Positions 7,970 to 14,747 of a stretch of DNA of 64,000 nucleotides are shown one piece after another. The DNA lies in NCBI RefSeq assembly GCF_036240795.1, contig NZ_CP108454.1:2418001-2482000 (forward strand), given 5' to 3'. The notes beneath the pieces were generated by a model, which did not search any database, was not told the DNA's origin, and worked only from the letters and a program-made list of their open reading frames with translations. This DNA is from Streptomyces sp. NBC_01268 (GTDB lineage: Bacteria; Actinomycetota; Actinomycetes; Streptomycetales; Streptomycetaceae). The stretch's first letter is position 1, and each line of letters opens with the position of its first letter. The translations under genes were made by a program, and so were the position numbers.

Positions 7970-9153
7970 CGGCGAGCACCGTCGAGACCCTGCCCGCCTT
8001 CCCGTTCGACTGGGACGGCACCCGGCTGCCCGCGGAGGTCGAGCGGCTGCGCGCGGAGCCCGTGCGGAAGGTGCGGACCATCGCGGGGGCGGAGGCCTGG
8101 CTGGTCTCCTCGTACGGGCTGTGCCGGCAGGTCCTGGAGGACCCGCGGTTCAGCCTGAAGGACACCTCCGCCCCGGGCGCGCCGCGGCAGTACGCGCTGA
8201 CGATCCCGCCGCACGTGGTGAACAACATGGGCAACATCACCGGCGCGGGGCTGCGCAAGGCGGTGATGAAGGCGCTCAATCCGAAGGCGCCCGGTCTGGA
8301 GGAGTGGCTGCGGGCGCGGGCCGGTTCGCTGGTGGACGCGCTGGTCGGCGAGGGGGCGCCCGGGGAGCTGCGGGGCGGGTTCGCCGATCCGTACTCGGCG
8401 GGGCTGCACTGCCGTCTGCTCGGCATCCCCGAGGAGGACGGGCCGAGGCTGCTGCGCAGCCTGGACGTGGCGTTCATGAACGCGCCGCGCGAGATCGAGG
8501 CGGCGCGGCTCCACTGGGACCGCGACCTCGCGTACATGGTGGAGCGGCTCGACGATCCGGCGACCGGCGGGCTGATGGCAGAGCTGGCGGCGCTGCGGGA
8601 CGACCCCGAGTACGCGCATCTGACGGACGAGATGCTGGCGACGGTCGGCGTGACGCTGTTCGGGGCCGGGGTGATCTCCACCGCCGGGTTCCTGACGATG
8701 GCGCTGGTGTCGGTGCTGACCCGGCCGGACGTGCGGGAGGCGCTGGCCGGGGGCGGGGTCGCCGGGGCGATGGACGAGCTGCTGCGGGTGAACCTGTCGA
8801 TCGGCGACGGGCTGCCGCGGATCGCGCTGGAGGACGTGTGGCTGGGTGACGTGCTCGTGCGGGCCGGTGAGCTGGTGCTGGTGCTCGTCGAGGCGGCCAA
8901 CCACGACCCGGAGCACTTCGCCGAGCCGCTGGCCTTCCGGCCGGGCCGGGAGAACGCGGCCGACCACCTCTCCTTCGGCGGCGGCCGGCACTACTGCCCG
9001 GCCACCGCGCTCGGCAAGCGGCACGCGGAGATCGCCCTGGAGACGGTGCTGGAACGGCTGCCCGGGCTGCGGCTCGCGGTGCCGGTCGAGCAGCTGGTGT
9101 GGCGCACCAACTTCATGAAGCGGCTGCCCGAGCGGCTGCCCGTGGCCTGGTAG
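7966..9153 (+). CDS. Cytochrome P450, CYP121-like (cyclodipeptide oxidase)
   Basis: 395 residues; ATG 7966 has GAAGGAG 8 bases upstream and overlaps the CDPS stop. The heme loop FGGGRHYCPAT puts the ligand at Cys344; the K-helix ExxR is ELLR. Compared with Mycobacterium tuberculosis CYP121 from memory, long blocks agree: PPxVVNNMGNI, GLRKAVMKA, the I-helix FGAGVIST, DGLPR, GDVLVRxGELVLVL and the VWRT...PERLPV-W tail. CYP121 couples the two Tyr rings of cyclo(Tyr-Tyr) to mycocyclosin and also lies next to a CDPS. A visible difference is near the C-terminus: Met-Lys here where CYP121 has Gln385-Arg386, a pair reported to contact substrate. So the substrate or chemistry may differ slightly. No ferredoxin gene lies nearby. 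Confidence 0.92.
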   Translation: MTASTVETLPAFPFDWDGTRLPAEVERLRAEPVRKVRTIAGAEAWLVSSYGLCRQVLEDPRFSLKDTSAPGAPRQYALTIPPHVVNNMGNITGAGLRKAVMKALNPKAPGLEEWLRARAGSLVDALVGEGAPGELRGGFADPYSAGLHCRLLGIPEEDGPRLLRSLDVAFMNAPREIEAARLHWDRDLAYMVERLDDPATGGLMAELAALRDDPEYAHLTDEMLATVGVTLFGAGVISTAGFLTMALVSVLTRPDVREALAGGGVAGAMDELLRVNLSIGDGLPRIALEDVWLGDVLVRAGELVLVLVEAANHDPEHFAEPLAFRPGRENAADHLSFGGGRHYCPATALGKRHAEIALETVLERLPGLRLAVPVEQLVWRTNFMKRLPERLPVAW

Positions 9154-9176
9154 GGCGCGACCCAGGTGTACGGAGA

Positions 9177-9207
9177 GCGCCGCCCGGCACGCGTGGCCGG
9201 GCGGCGC
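9177..9207. terminator. Terminator between the P450 and the small basic-protein gene
   Basis: A perfect 12-bp stem (9177-9188 with 9196-9207) with a 7-nt loop lies between convergent genes ending at 9153 and 9218. It closes the CDPS-P450 operon and works in either direction. Confidence 0.8.
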
Positions 9208-9217
9208 CCTTTCCGGA

Positions 9218-9493
9218 TCAGCGGCCGTAGCGGATCAGGGCCCGGACCATGTGGCAGGTGGTGTCGGAGGGCGGGTGGATGCCGAGCTGGACGGCGGTCG
9301 TGCGGATCTTCGCGTTGGTGGCCCGCGACGGGATGTAGACCCCGGCGTCGAGCAGGGCTATCGCGAGGCGCATGGCCTTCAGTCGGCGGTTGTGGGTGAC
9401 GTACCACTCGCGGGGGCGGCCCGCGGGGAGCGGCTGCTTCTGGAGCGGCTTCCAGGGTTCGAGGGACGGTGTCCGGATCACGGCGAGAGCCAT
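9218..9493 (-). CDS. Small basic conserved protein of unknown function
   Basis: 91 residues from ATG 9493, preceded by AGGAGG with a 6-base spacer; the frame extends to 9577 but without a better start. It is rich in Arg/Lys and Pro at the N-terminus (RTPSLEPWKPLQKQPLPAGRPRE), followed by a helical segment (RLKAMRLAIALLDAGVYIP) and a possible HTH-like stretch (NAKIRTTAVQLGIHPPSDTTCHMVRALIRYGR). That layout suggests nucleic-acid binding, but I do not recognise a family. It has no signal peptide or membrane segment. It is a single gene between two + strand genes. Confidence 0.6.
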   Translation of the reverse strand: MALAVIRTPSLEPWKPLQKQPLPAGRPREWYVTHNRRLKAMRLAIALLDAGVYIPSRATNAKIRTTAVQLGIHPPSDTTCHMVRALIRYGR

Positions 9494-9641
9494 GCGCGAC
9501 CTCCTGGCGAACGGTGGGCGAGAGCCCTCCCCGGGACCCTCACCTTCACCCCCGATTTTAGTCGCGACCACTGACAATCGCCCCTGGCCAGACCGGCTTT
9601 AGTGGCTCGTTGGGCGGCCCTTCGGGCGGTACGTTGGGGGC

Positions 9642-10001
9642 ATGGAGATCTGGATCAATCCCGCCTGTTCGAAGTGCCGCAGCGCGCTGACCCTGCTGGA
9701 CGCCGAGGGCGCCGACTACACCGTGCGGCGCTACCTGGAGGACGTTCCGACCCCGGACGAGATCCGGGCCGTGCTCGACCGGCTCGGCCTGGAGCCGTGG
9801 GACATCACGCGGACGCAGGAGGCGGACGCGAAGGAGCTCGGGCTCAAGGACTGGCCGCGGGACGCGGCGGGCCGGGACCGCTGGGTGGAGGCGCTGGCCG
9901 CGCATCCGAAGCTGATCCAGCGGCCCATCATCACCGCGGAGGACGGCTCGGCCGTCGTCGCCCGCACCGAGGAGGCCGTGCGGGACGCGCTGTCCCGCTG
10001 A
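9642..10001 (+). CDS. ArsC-family thioredoxin-fold protein
   Basis: 119 residues from ATG 9642, the usual length of the ArsC/Spx family. The N-terminal NPACSKCRSAL holds a CxxC pair in the position of the family's catalytic Cys. PTPDEIRAVLDRLGL and the KLIQRPIIT turn with its cis-Pro are also typical. Members reduce arsenate with glutaredoxin or act as redox proteins of unclear substrate. No ars genes neighbour it here, so a specific arsenate role is not supported. The short spacing after GTACGTTGGGGGC suggests a weak ribosome site. Confidence 0.85.
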   Translation: MEIWINPACSKCRSALTLLDAEGADYTVRRYLEDVPTPDEIRAVLDRLGLEPWDITRTQEADAKELGLKDWPRDAAGRDRWVEALAAHPKLIQRPIITAEDGSAVVARTEEAVRDALSR

Positions 10002-10018
10002 CCGTCCGCCGTCCCGGC

Positions 10019-10966
10019 TCAGGCGGACGCCGCCTCCGCCTCCGCCTCCGCCTCCGCCTCCGCCTCCGCCTCCGCCTCCGCCTCCGCCTCCGCCAGGATC
10101 TCGGTGAGCCGTGCTCCGAAGCGCACGTCGCAGGCGTGCGGCTCACCGCTGCGGACGGCTTCCAGGAGGGCGTCCACCGCTCCCCCGAAGGCGCCCAGGG
10201 CGCCGTCCCAGCCCGGCATGGTCACCCGCCCCCGCTTTCCGTACAGCGAGAGCGCGGCCTCGGCGGCCTCGGGCGGGGCGCCGAGGGTGAGGGTGGCGGT
10301 GCTGCTGGCGCCCGAGGTGTGGCGCAGGACCAGGTGGCGGGTGTCCTCGGGGCCGGGGACGCACGTCACGGAGGTGACGTCGCCGAGGACCGGCAGGTAG
10401 ACGGAGAGGACGTGGGGACCGACGTCCCACAGGCCGCCCTTCTCGCGCCGCCACGGCGAGGCCGCGTACGCGCTCCGGGAGCCGGGTGCGAAGAGGGAGC
10501 CCAGCCAGTGCGCCTCGCCCAGGAACCAGCCGCCCGCCGCGGCCTGTTCGTCGATCCAGCGGGCGGTGGGCTCCGCGAACCGCAGGGTGCAGAAGACCAC
10601 GGAGGCGACGCCCGCCGCCGTGACGGCCGCCGCCAGGTCGCGGGCCGTCCCGGCCGAGGTCGCCACCGGCTTGTCGAGGATCACGTGGCAGCCGGCGGCC
10701 GCCGCCCGGGCCGCGAGCGGGGCCTGGACGTCCGGCGGCAGCGCGAGGGCGACGGCGTCGCTCGCCTCGAACAGGGCGTCGACGTCCTCGTACGCCCGCG
10801 TCCCGAACCCGGCGGCCAGCGCCGCCGCGGCCTCGGGCCGTCTGCCCCACACCCCGCTGAACTCCACGCCCGTGTGCGCCGCCAGCGCGGGCGCGTGGGT
10901 GCGCTCGGCCCAGGGGCCGGTGCCGAGCAGTCCGATACGGGGCTTCACGCCGGGGATCTTCGCCAT
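10019..10966 (-). CDS. Gfo/Idh/MocA-family NAD(P)-dependent oxidoreductase with (Glu-Ala)n tail
   Basis: 315 residues from ATG 10966. The Rossmann fold begins with IGLLGTGPWAERTHAPAL (GxGxxG-type). The conserved dinucleotide/active-site DKPVAT follows at about residue 96, and the C-terminal GFO domain has WDVGPHVLS with its conserved His. Substrates of the family are usually sugars, inositols or biliverdin; none can be assigned here. The last ~30 residues are EA repeats encoded by a 6-bp microsatellite (10031-10090), unlike family members, which normally end soon after the last helix. It stands alone and is convergent with the ArsC-like gene, 17 bases apart. Confidence 0.85.
   Translation of the reverse strand: MAKIPGVKPRIGLLGTGPWAERTHAPALAAHTGVEFSGVWGRRPEAAAALAAGFGTRAYEDVDALFEASDAVALALPPDVQAPLAARAAAAGCHVILDKPVATSAGTARDLAAAVTAAGVASVVFCTLRFAEPTARWIDEQAAAGGWFLGEAHWLGSLFAPGSRSAYAASPWRREKGGLWDVGPHVLSVYLPVLGDVTSVTCVPGPEDTRHLVLRHTSGASSTATLTLGAPPEAAEAALSLYGKRGRVTMPGWDGALGAFGGAVDALLEAVRSGEPHACDVRFGARLTEILAEAEAEAEAEAEAEAEAEAEAASA
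10031..10090. repeat. Hexanucleotide tandem repeat (10 copies of CGCCTC)
   Basis: Ten uninterrupted copies of a 6-bp unit lie in frame inside the 3' end of the oxidoreductase gene and encode Glu-Ala dipeptides. Copy-number change would lengthen or shorten the tail without a frameshift. Confidence 0.95.
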
Positions 10967-11096
10967 GCCCCCAGTCTGCCGCCCGGCGCGGACATCCGGC
11001 CCCGGGGGGCCGCGGATCCTCTCCGGGGAGCCGGGGAACCGCCCCGGAAACCCGGCCCGTATACGACCCGGACCCCGGATAAGGAGGGAAGCTGAG

Positions 11097-11134
11097 TAAC
11101 ACGGGGTTCACAATCGGGCAACCATCGGGAAATC
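11097..11134 (+). promoter_or_regulatory. Candidate GlnR/GlnRII binding site upstream of glnII
   Basis: Four 5-mers are spaced exactly 6 bases apart: GTAAC (11097-11101), TTCAC (11108-11112), GCAAC (11119-11123) and GAAAT (11130-11134). The Streptomyces GlnR site is gTnAC-n6-GaAAC repeated twice; boxes 1 and 4 match well, 2 and 3 partly. It lies 113-150 bases before the glnII GTG, where a nitrogen regulator would be expected. Confidence 0.65.
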
Positions 11135-11246
11135 CGATATTGCGATGCTGCGCGCAGACACCGCCACCGCAGCTCTCGCAGCGTCGCGAGCGTAGCGAGG
11201 CGCGGTGCACCGAGCACCCGCAGCGCACGCCAAAGGATGAGGCCCC

Positions 11247-12278
11247 GTGACCTTCAAGGCTGAGTACATCTGGATCGACGGAACCGAGCCGACCGCCAAG
11301 CTCCGTTCGAAGACGAAGATCATGCCCGGCACGGGGGTCGCCCTGGAGGAGCTGCCGATCTGGGGCTTCGACGGTTCCAGCACCAACCAGGCCAAGGGGC
11401 ACGCCTCGGACCGCGTCCTCAAGCCGGTCTTCTCCTGCCCGGACCCGATCCGCGGCGGCGACGACGTGCTGGTGCTGTGCGAGGTCCTGAACACGGACAT
11501 GACGCCGCACGAGTCCAACACGCGTGCCGCGCTGGCCGAGGTGTACGCGCAGTACGCCTCCCAGGAGCCGATCTTCGGCATCGAGCAGGAGTACACCTTC
11601 TTCGACGGCGAGCGTCCGCTCGGCTTCCCGGTCGGCGGCTTCCCGGCCCCGCAGGGCGGCTACTACTGCGGTGTCGGCGCGGACGAGATCTTCGGCCGTG
11701 ACGTCGTCGAGGCGCACCTGGAGAACTGCCTGACCGCGGGTCTCGGCATCTCCGGCATCAACGCCGAGGTCATGCCCGGCCAGTGGGAGTTCCAGGTCGG
11801 CCCGCTGGCGCCGCTCGAGGTCGCCGACCAGCTGTGGGTGGCCCGCTGGCTGCTCTACCGCACCGCCGAGGACTTCAAGGTCACCGCGACGCTGGACCCG
11901 AAGCCGGTGAAGGGCGACTGGAACGGCGCCGGCGCGCACACCAACTTCTCCACGAAGGCGATGCGCGAGGGCTACGACGCGATCATCACCGCGTGCGAGT
12001 CGCTGGGCGAGGGCTCGAAGCCGCTCGACCACGTGAAGAACTACGGCGCGGGCATCGACGACCGGCTGACCGGTCTGCACGAGACCGCCCCGTGGGACAA
12101 GTACCACTACGGCGTCTCCGACCGCGGTGCCTCGGTCCGCATCCCGTGGCAGGTCGAGCAGGACGGCAAGGGCTACATCGAGGACCGCCGTCCGAACGCC
12201 AACGTGGACCCGTACGTGGTGACCCGCCTCCTGGTGGACACCTGCTGCGAGGCCCTCGAGCGGGCCGGCCAGGTCTGA
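11247..12278 (+). CDS. glnII: Type II glutamine synthetase
   Basis: 343 residues from GTG 11247, with AAGGATGAGG upstream. This is the eukaryote-like GSII: MTFKAEYIWIDG at the start, LPIWGFDGSSTNQA in the beta-grasp domain, EQEYTFF with catalytic Glu residues, MPGQWEFQVGP, the NGAGAHTNFST ATP-binding stretch and a C-terminal SVRIPWQVEQDGKGYIEDRRPNANVDPY. GSII is a heat-labile octamer/decamer in Streptomyces, not adenylylated by GlnE, and induced under nitrogen limitation. The upstream GlnR-type boxes and the nearby glnRII-like gene fit that control. A strong terminator follows. Confidence 0.97.
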   Translation: MTFKAEYIWIDGTEPTAKLRSKTKIMPGTGVALEELPIWGFDGSSTNQAKGHASDRVLKPVFSCPDPIRGGDDVLVLCEVLNTDMTPHESNTRAALAEVYAQYASQEPIFGIEQEYTFFDGERPLGFPVGGFPAPQGGYYCGVGADEIFGRDVVEAHLENCLTAGLGISGINAEVMPGQWEFQVGPLAPLEVADQLWVARWLLYRTAEDFKVTATLDPKPVKGDWNGAGAHTNFSTKAMREGYDAIITACESLGEGSKPLDHVKNYGAGIDDRLTGLHETAPWDKYHYGVSDRGASVRIPWQVEQDGKGYIEDRRPNANVDPYVVTRLLVDTCCEALERAGQV

Positions 12279-12289
12279 TCCGCACGCAC

Positions 12290-12334
12290 CCGGAAGGGGC
12301 GTCCACCGTTCCCCACGGTGGGCGCCCCTTCCGG
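12290..12334. terminator. glnII terminator
   Basis: A 20-bp stem with one G-U type mismatch (12290-12309 with 12315-12334) and a 5-nt loop begins 12 bases after the glnII stop. Confidence 0.88.
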
Positions 12335-12422
12335 CATGTGGGAAACACATGAGGGCGCAACGACAGGGCTTTTGGCCGACCGAGGGCTGCCCACCGCACT
12401 TCCCTCCTGGTTTAATAGGGAT

Positions 12423-12545
12423 ATGGCCAGCATCGAGAACGACACCGCGAAGGGTCGCCACGACCTCGAGCCGTTCTGGCCTTCCCGTCAGCACCATGAC
12501 TTCGACCGGTGCTGTCGACGCGTGAGGAACGCGTCGGCCCTCTAA
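12423..12545 (+). CDS. 40-residue Cys-Cys peptide between glnII and glnRII
   Basis: The peptide begins MASIENDTAKG and contains DLEPFWPSRQHHDFDR followed by a Cys-Cys pair and RVRNASAL. The start ATG 12423 follows TTTAATAGGGAT, so an AT-rich -10-like element 7-8 bases upstream could give a leaderless message; there is no good ribosome site. The strongly patterned sequence (FWPSR, HH, CC) looks like a conserved Streptomyces small ORF rather than chance, and it ends 98 bases before the wHTH gene. Function is unknown. It could be a leader peptide or a metal-binding micro-protein. Confidence 0.5.
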   Translation: MASIENDTAKGRHDLEPFWPSRQHHDFDRCCRRVRNASAL

Positions 12546-12643
12546 AGCCCCCGACCGGTAGGTCCGGTCCTCCGGCCTTCGGCCGACGCGCATGACGTAC
12601 GACGCCTGTCCGTCCGTAACTCGCGCGAAAGAGTTGAGCTTTC

Positions 12644-13195
12644 ATGGCCCATACCCAGGCTGCCGCCACCCTCACCGCCCTCCGCCCCCGCGTCGAGCGC
12701 GCCGACCGGCACCGGCTGCGCGCCGTCGACCCCGACGAGGCCGCCGGTCTCGCGCGGGTCGCCGACTTCCTTCCGCCGGGCGCCACGCTGCTGCCCGCGC
12801 CCCAGCACACCCTGCCGGCGCTGCCCGGCCGGCCGCCGATGGTCGGCTATCTGGTGCTGCTCCCCGCCGACCAGCAGCAGCCCGCCCCGGTGGCGGCGGA
12901 GCCGGCCGGCGAGCAGGGCCCGGTGGCCATCGACGGGGTCCAGCGGGTCGCCGTCGTGGACGGGCGGCCGCTGGACCTGACGTATCTGGAGTTCGAACTG
13001 CTCGCCCATCTGGTGGCCCACCCGCACCGGGTGCACACCCGCGACCAGTTGGTCACGACGGTGTGGGGGTACGGGCACGTCGGTGACGGCCGGACCGTCG
13101 ACGTCCACGTGGCGCGGCTGCGCCGCAAGCTGGGCGCCGAGCACCGCCACACGATCCAGACCGTGCGGCGGGTCGGCTACAAGTACACCCCCTGA
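12644..13195 (+). CDS. glnRII: OmpR-type winged-helix regulator, GlnRII-like
   Basis: 183 residues from ATG 12644. The N-terminal ~90 residues are Ala/Pro-rich and lack the Asp and Lys of a receiver domain. Residues ~95-183 form an OmpR/PhoB winged helix: VVDGRPLDLTYLEFELLAHLVAHP, the WGYGHVGDGRTVDVHVARLRRKLG recognition region and the wing RRVGYKY. In S. coelicolor the orphan regulator GlnRII (SCO2213) lies next to glnII and binds the same nitrogen promoters as GlnR; position and domain layout support the same identity here. Having no phosphorylation site, it probably responds by other means. Its TGA abuts the stop of the convergent PepSY gene with no gap. Confidence 0.7.
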   Translation: MAHTQAAATLTALRPRVERADRHRLRAVDPDEAAGLARVADFLPPGATLLPAPQHTLPALPGRPPMVGYLVLLPADQQQPAPVAAEPAGEQGPVAIDGVQRVAVVDGRPLDLTYLEFELLAHLVAHPHRVHTRDQLVTTVWGYGHVGDGRTVDVHVARLRRKLGAEHRHTIQTVRRVGYKYTP

Positions 13196-14665
13196 TCAGG
13201 CGGTTCCGGCGGGGTCCGGGCCACCGCGCCCGGCCCGGACCTTCGCCACGACCCCGGTCGTCACGTCCACGGCCACGAACAGCAGCAGGCTGAGGCCGAG
13301 CAGCGGGACGAACCAGGCCACCAGGGCCGTCCCGGCGAGCAGCGGCAGCAGCAGCGTCGGCGGGACCCTGCGCCAGGCACCCCGGGCGACCGGGCGGCCC
13401 GGCCGGCGCAGCCACCACATGCGGTAGCCCCACAGGACGAGCAGGACGAGCGCGAGCCCGAGGGCCGCGAGCGCCAGCTGGTTGAACAGGCCGAGGAAGA
13501 CGCCCATGTGGGCGTCGATGCCGACCCGGGTGAGCTGCGCGAGCAGCGGGTAGTCGGCGAAGCGCAGCTCGTCGAGGACGGTGCCGTCGGCCGGGTTCAC
13601 GGCCACCGAGTCCAGCTCGACGGGGAACTGCTTGTCGGTCTCCTTCACCACGTAGCCGGCGCCCTGAGCCGGCAGCACGACGGTGATCGAGGGGCTGTCG
13701 ATGCCGGCCGCACGGGCCGCGTCGACCGCCTTGTCGAGGCCGATGTCCGCACCCTTGGGCGCGGCCGGTGCCGACTGGTGGCCGGCGCCGTGTCCCGCGT
13801 GCTCGCCGGCCCCGGCCCCGGCCGGGCCGCCGGCCGTGATCTCCGCGGAGAGCGCCGGGGTCGCGCCGCCGAGCCGGTCCTGGACGGAGCCGATGTTCTC
13901 GCCCGCATACCGCGACCAGGTCAGACCGGTGGCGGAGAGCGCCACGAGACCGGCCACCGTCCACAGGCCGACCGTGCCGTGCCAGGAGAGCGTGCGGCGG
14001 CGGGACTTCGGGCCGCCTTCGGGCAGGAACAGCGCGCGCCGGTTCTTGCGGCGGCGCCCGATCCACAGCAGCAGGCCGCCGAGCGCGACCACCCACAGCC
14101 AGCTGGCGGCCAGCTCGCTGTAGTTGCGGCCGAGCTCGCCGAGGTGCAGGTCGACGTGGAGCCCGGAGATCCAGGTGCGCAGCGGGAGCGCGCCCGAGCT
14201 GCCGTAGCTGGGCAGCTGTCCGCGTATGTCGCCGGTGTACGGGTCGACGAACACGCCCATGGAGGTGCCCTCGGGGGCCTCCGGGTCGTCCATCAGGACC
14301 CGGGTGGTGGCGCCGGGTTCGGCGCCGGGCCACACGGCGGTGACGGTGCCGTCGGGGTTGGCCGCGCGGGCCAGCTCGACCTGGCGGGAGAGCGGCAGGG
14401 CCGTGGCGTCGGCGGGCACCGGGACTTCGAGCTCGTGCGCGTAGACCAGCTTCTCGGCCGGTACGGACAGGGCGTAGAGCAGGCCGCTGACGGCGGCGAC
14501 GAGGAGGAACGGGGCGACGAGGACGCCCGCGTAGAAGTGCAGGCGCAGGACGAGCGGCCGCAGGGCCGCCCAGCCGCGCGGCCGGGCCGGGGAGTCGGTG
14601 GCGCGTGCCTCGGGGGTTTCCGGTGTGTCCGGTGTCTCCGGGCGCGCGAGGTCGTCGATGGTCAT
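13196..14665 (-). CDS. PepSY-domain transmembrane protein
   Basis: 489 residues from ATG 14665 (AGGA six bases upstream). Four or more membrane helices are seen: LHFYAGVLVAPFLLVAAVSGLLYAL near the N-terminus, LAASWLWVVALGGLLLWIG, WHGTVGLWTVAGLVALSATG and two near the C-terminus. Two PepSY-like extracellular segments hold conserved VDPYTGDI and VNPADGTVLDELR. The LHxY, WISGLHVDLHLG and WHG histidines are those of the PepSY_TM family, whose members take part in metal or iron reduction and uptake. An insert at about residue 290 is His-rich (EHAGHGAGH). It is the second gene after the Met/His-rich protein at 14748-15461, so a copper role is likely but unproven. Confidence 0.82.
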   Translation of the reverse strand: MTIDDLARPETPDTPETPEARATDSPARPRGWAALRPLVLRLHFYAGVLVAPFLLVAAVSGLLYALSVPAEKLVYAHELEVPVPADATALPLSRQVELARAANPDGTVTAVWPGAEPGATTRVLMDDPEAPEGTSMGVFVDPYTGDIRGQLPSYGSSGALPLRTWISGLHVDLHLGELGRNYSELAASWLWVVALGGLLLWIGRRRKNRRALFLPEGGPKSRRRTLSWHGTVGLWTVAGLVALSATGLTWSRYAGENIGSVQDRLGGATPALSAEITAGGPAGAGAGEHAGHGAGHQSAPAAPKGADIGLDKAVDAARAAGIDSPSITVVLPAQGAGYVVKETDKQFPVELDSVAVNPADGTVLDELRFADYPLLAQLTRVGIDAHMGVFLGLFNQLALAALGLALVLLVLWGYRMWWLRRPGRPVARGAWRRVPPTLLLPLLAGTALVAWFVPLLGLSLLLFVAVDVTTGVVAKVRAGRGGPDPAGTA

Positions 14666-14747
14666 GACGGTCCTAGGAGGGTGCGTCGGCATGCCCGTGT
14701 CGGCATGCGCGTGTCGGCAGGGGGAAGCGGCCCCCGGGCCGATCACG

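Noticed and set aside
7966..9153. Diketopiperazine-dimerising P450 of the NascB/AspB type
   Set aside because: The long matches recalled are to CYP121, including I-helix FGAGVIST and the C-terminal tail, so intramolecular coupling is the simpler prediction.
9642..10001. Arsenic-resistance locus
   Set aside because: Only one ArsC-fold gene is present, with no arsR, arsB/acr3 or arsT beside it.
10031..10090. CRISPR or assembly repeat
   Set aside because: It is a pure 6-bp microsatellite inside an in-frame coding tail, with no spacers.
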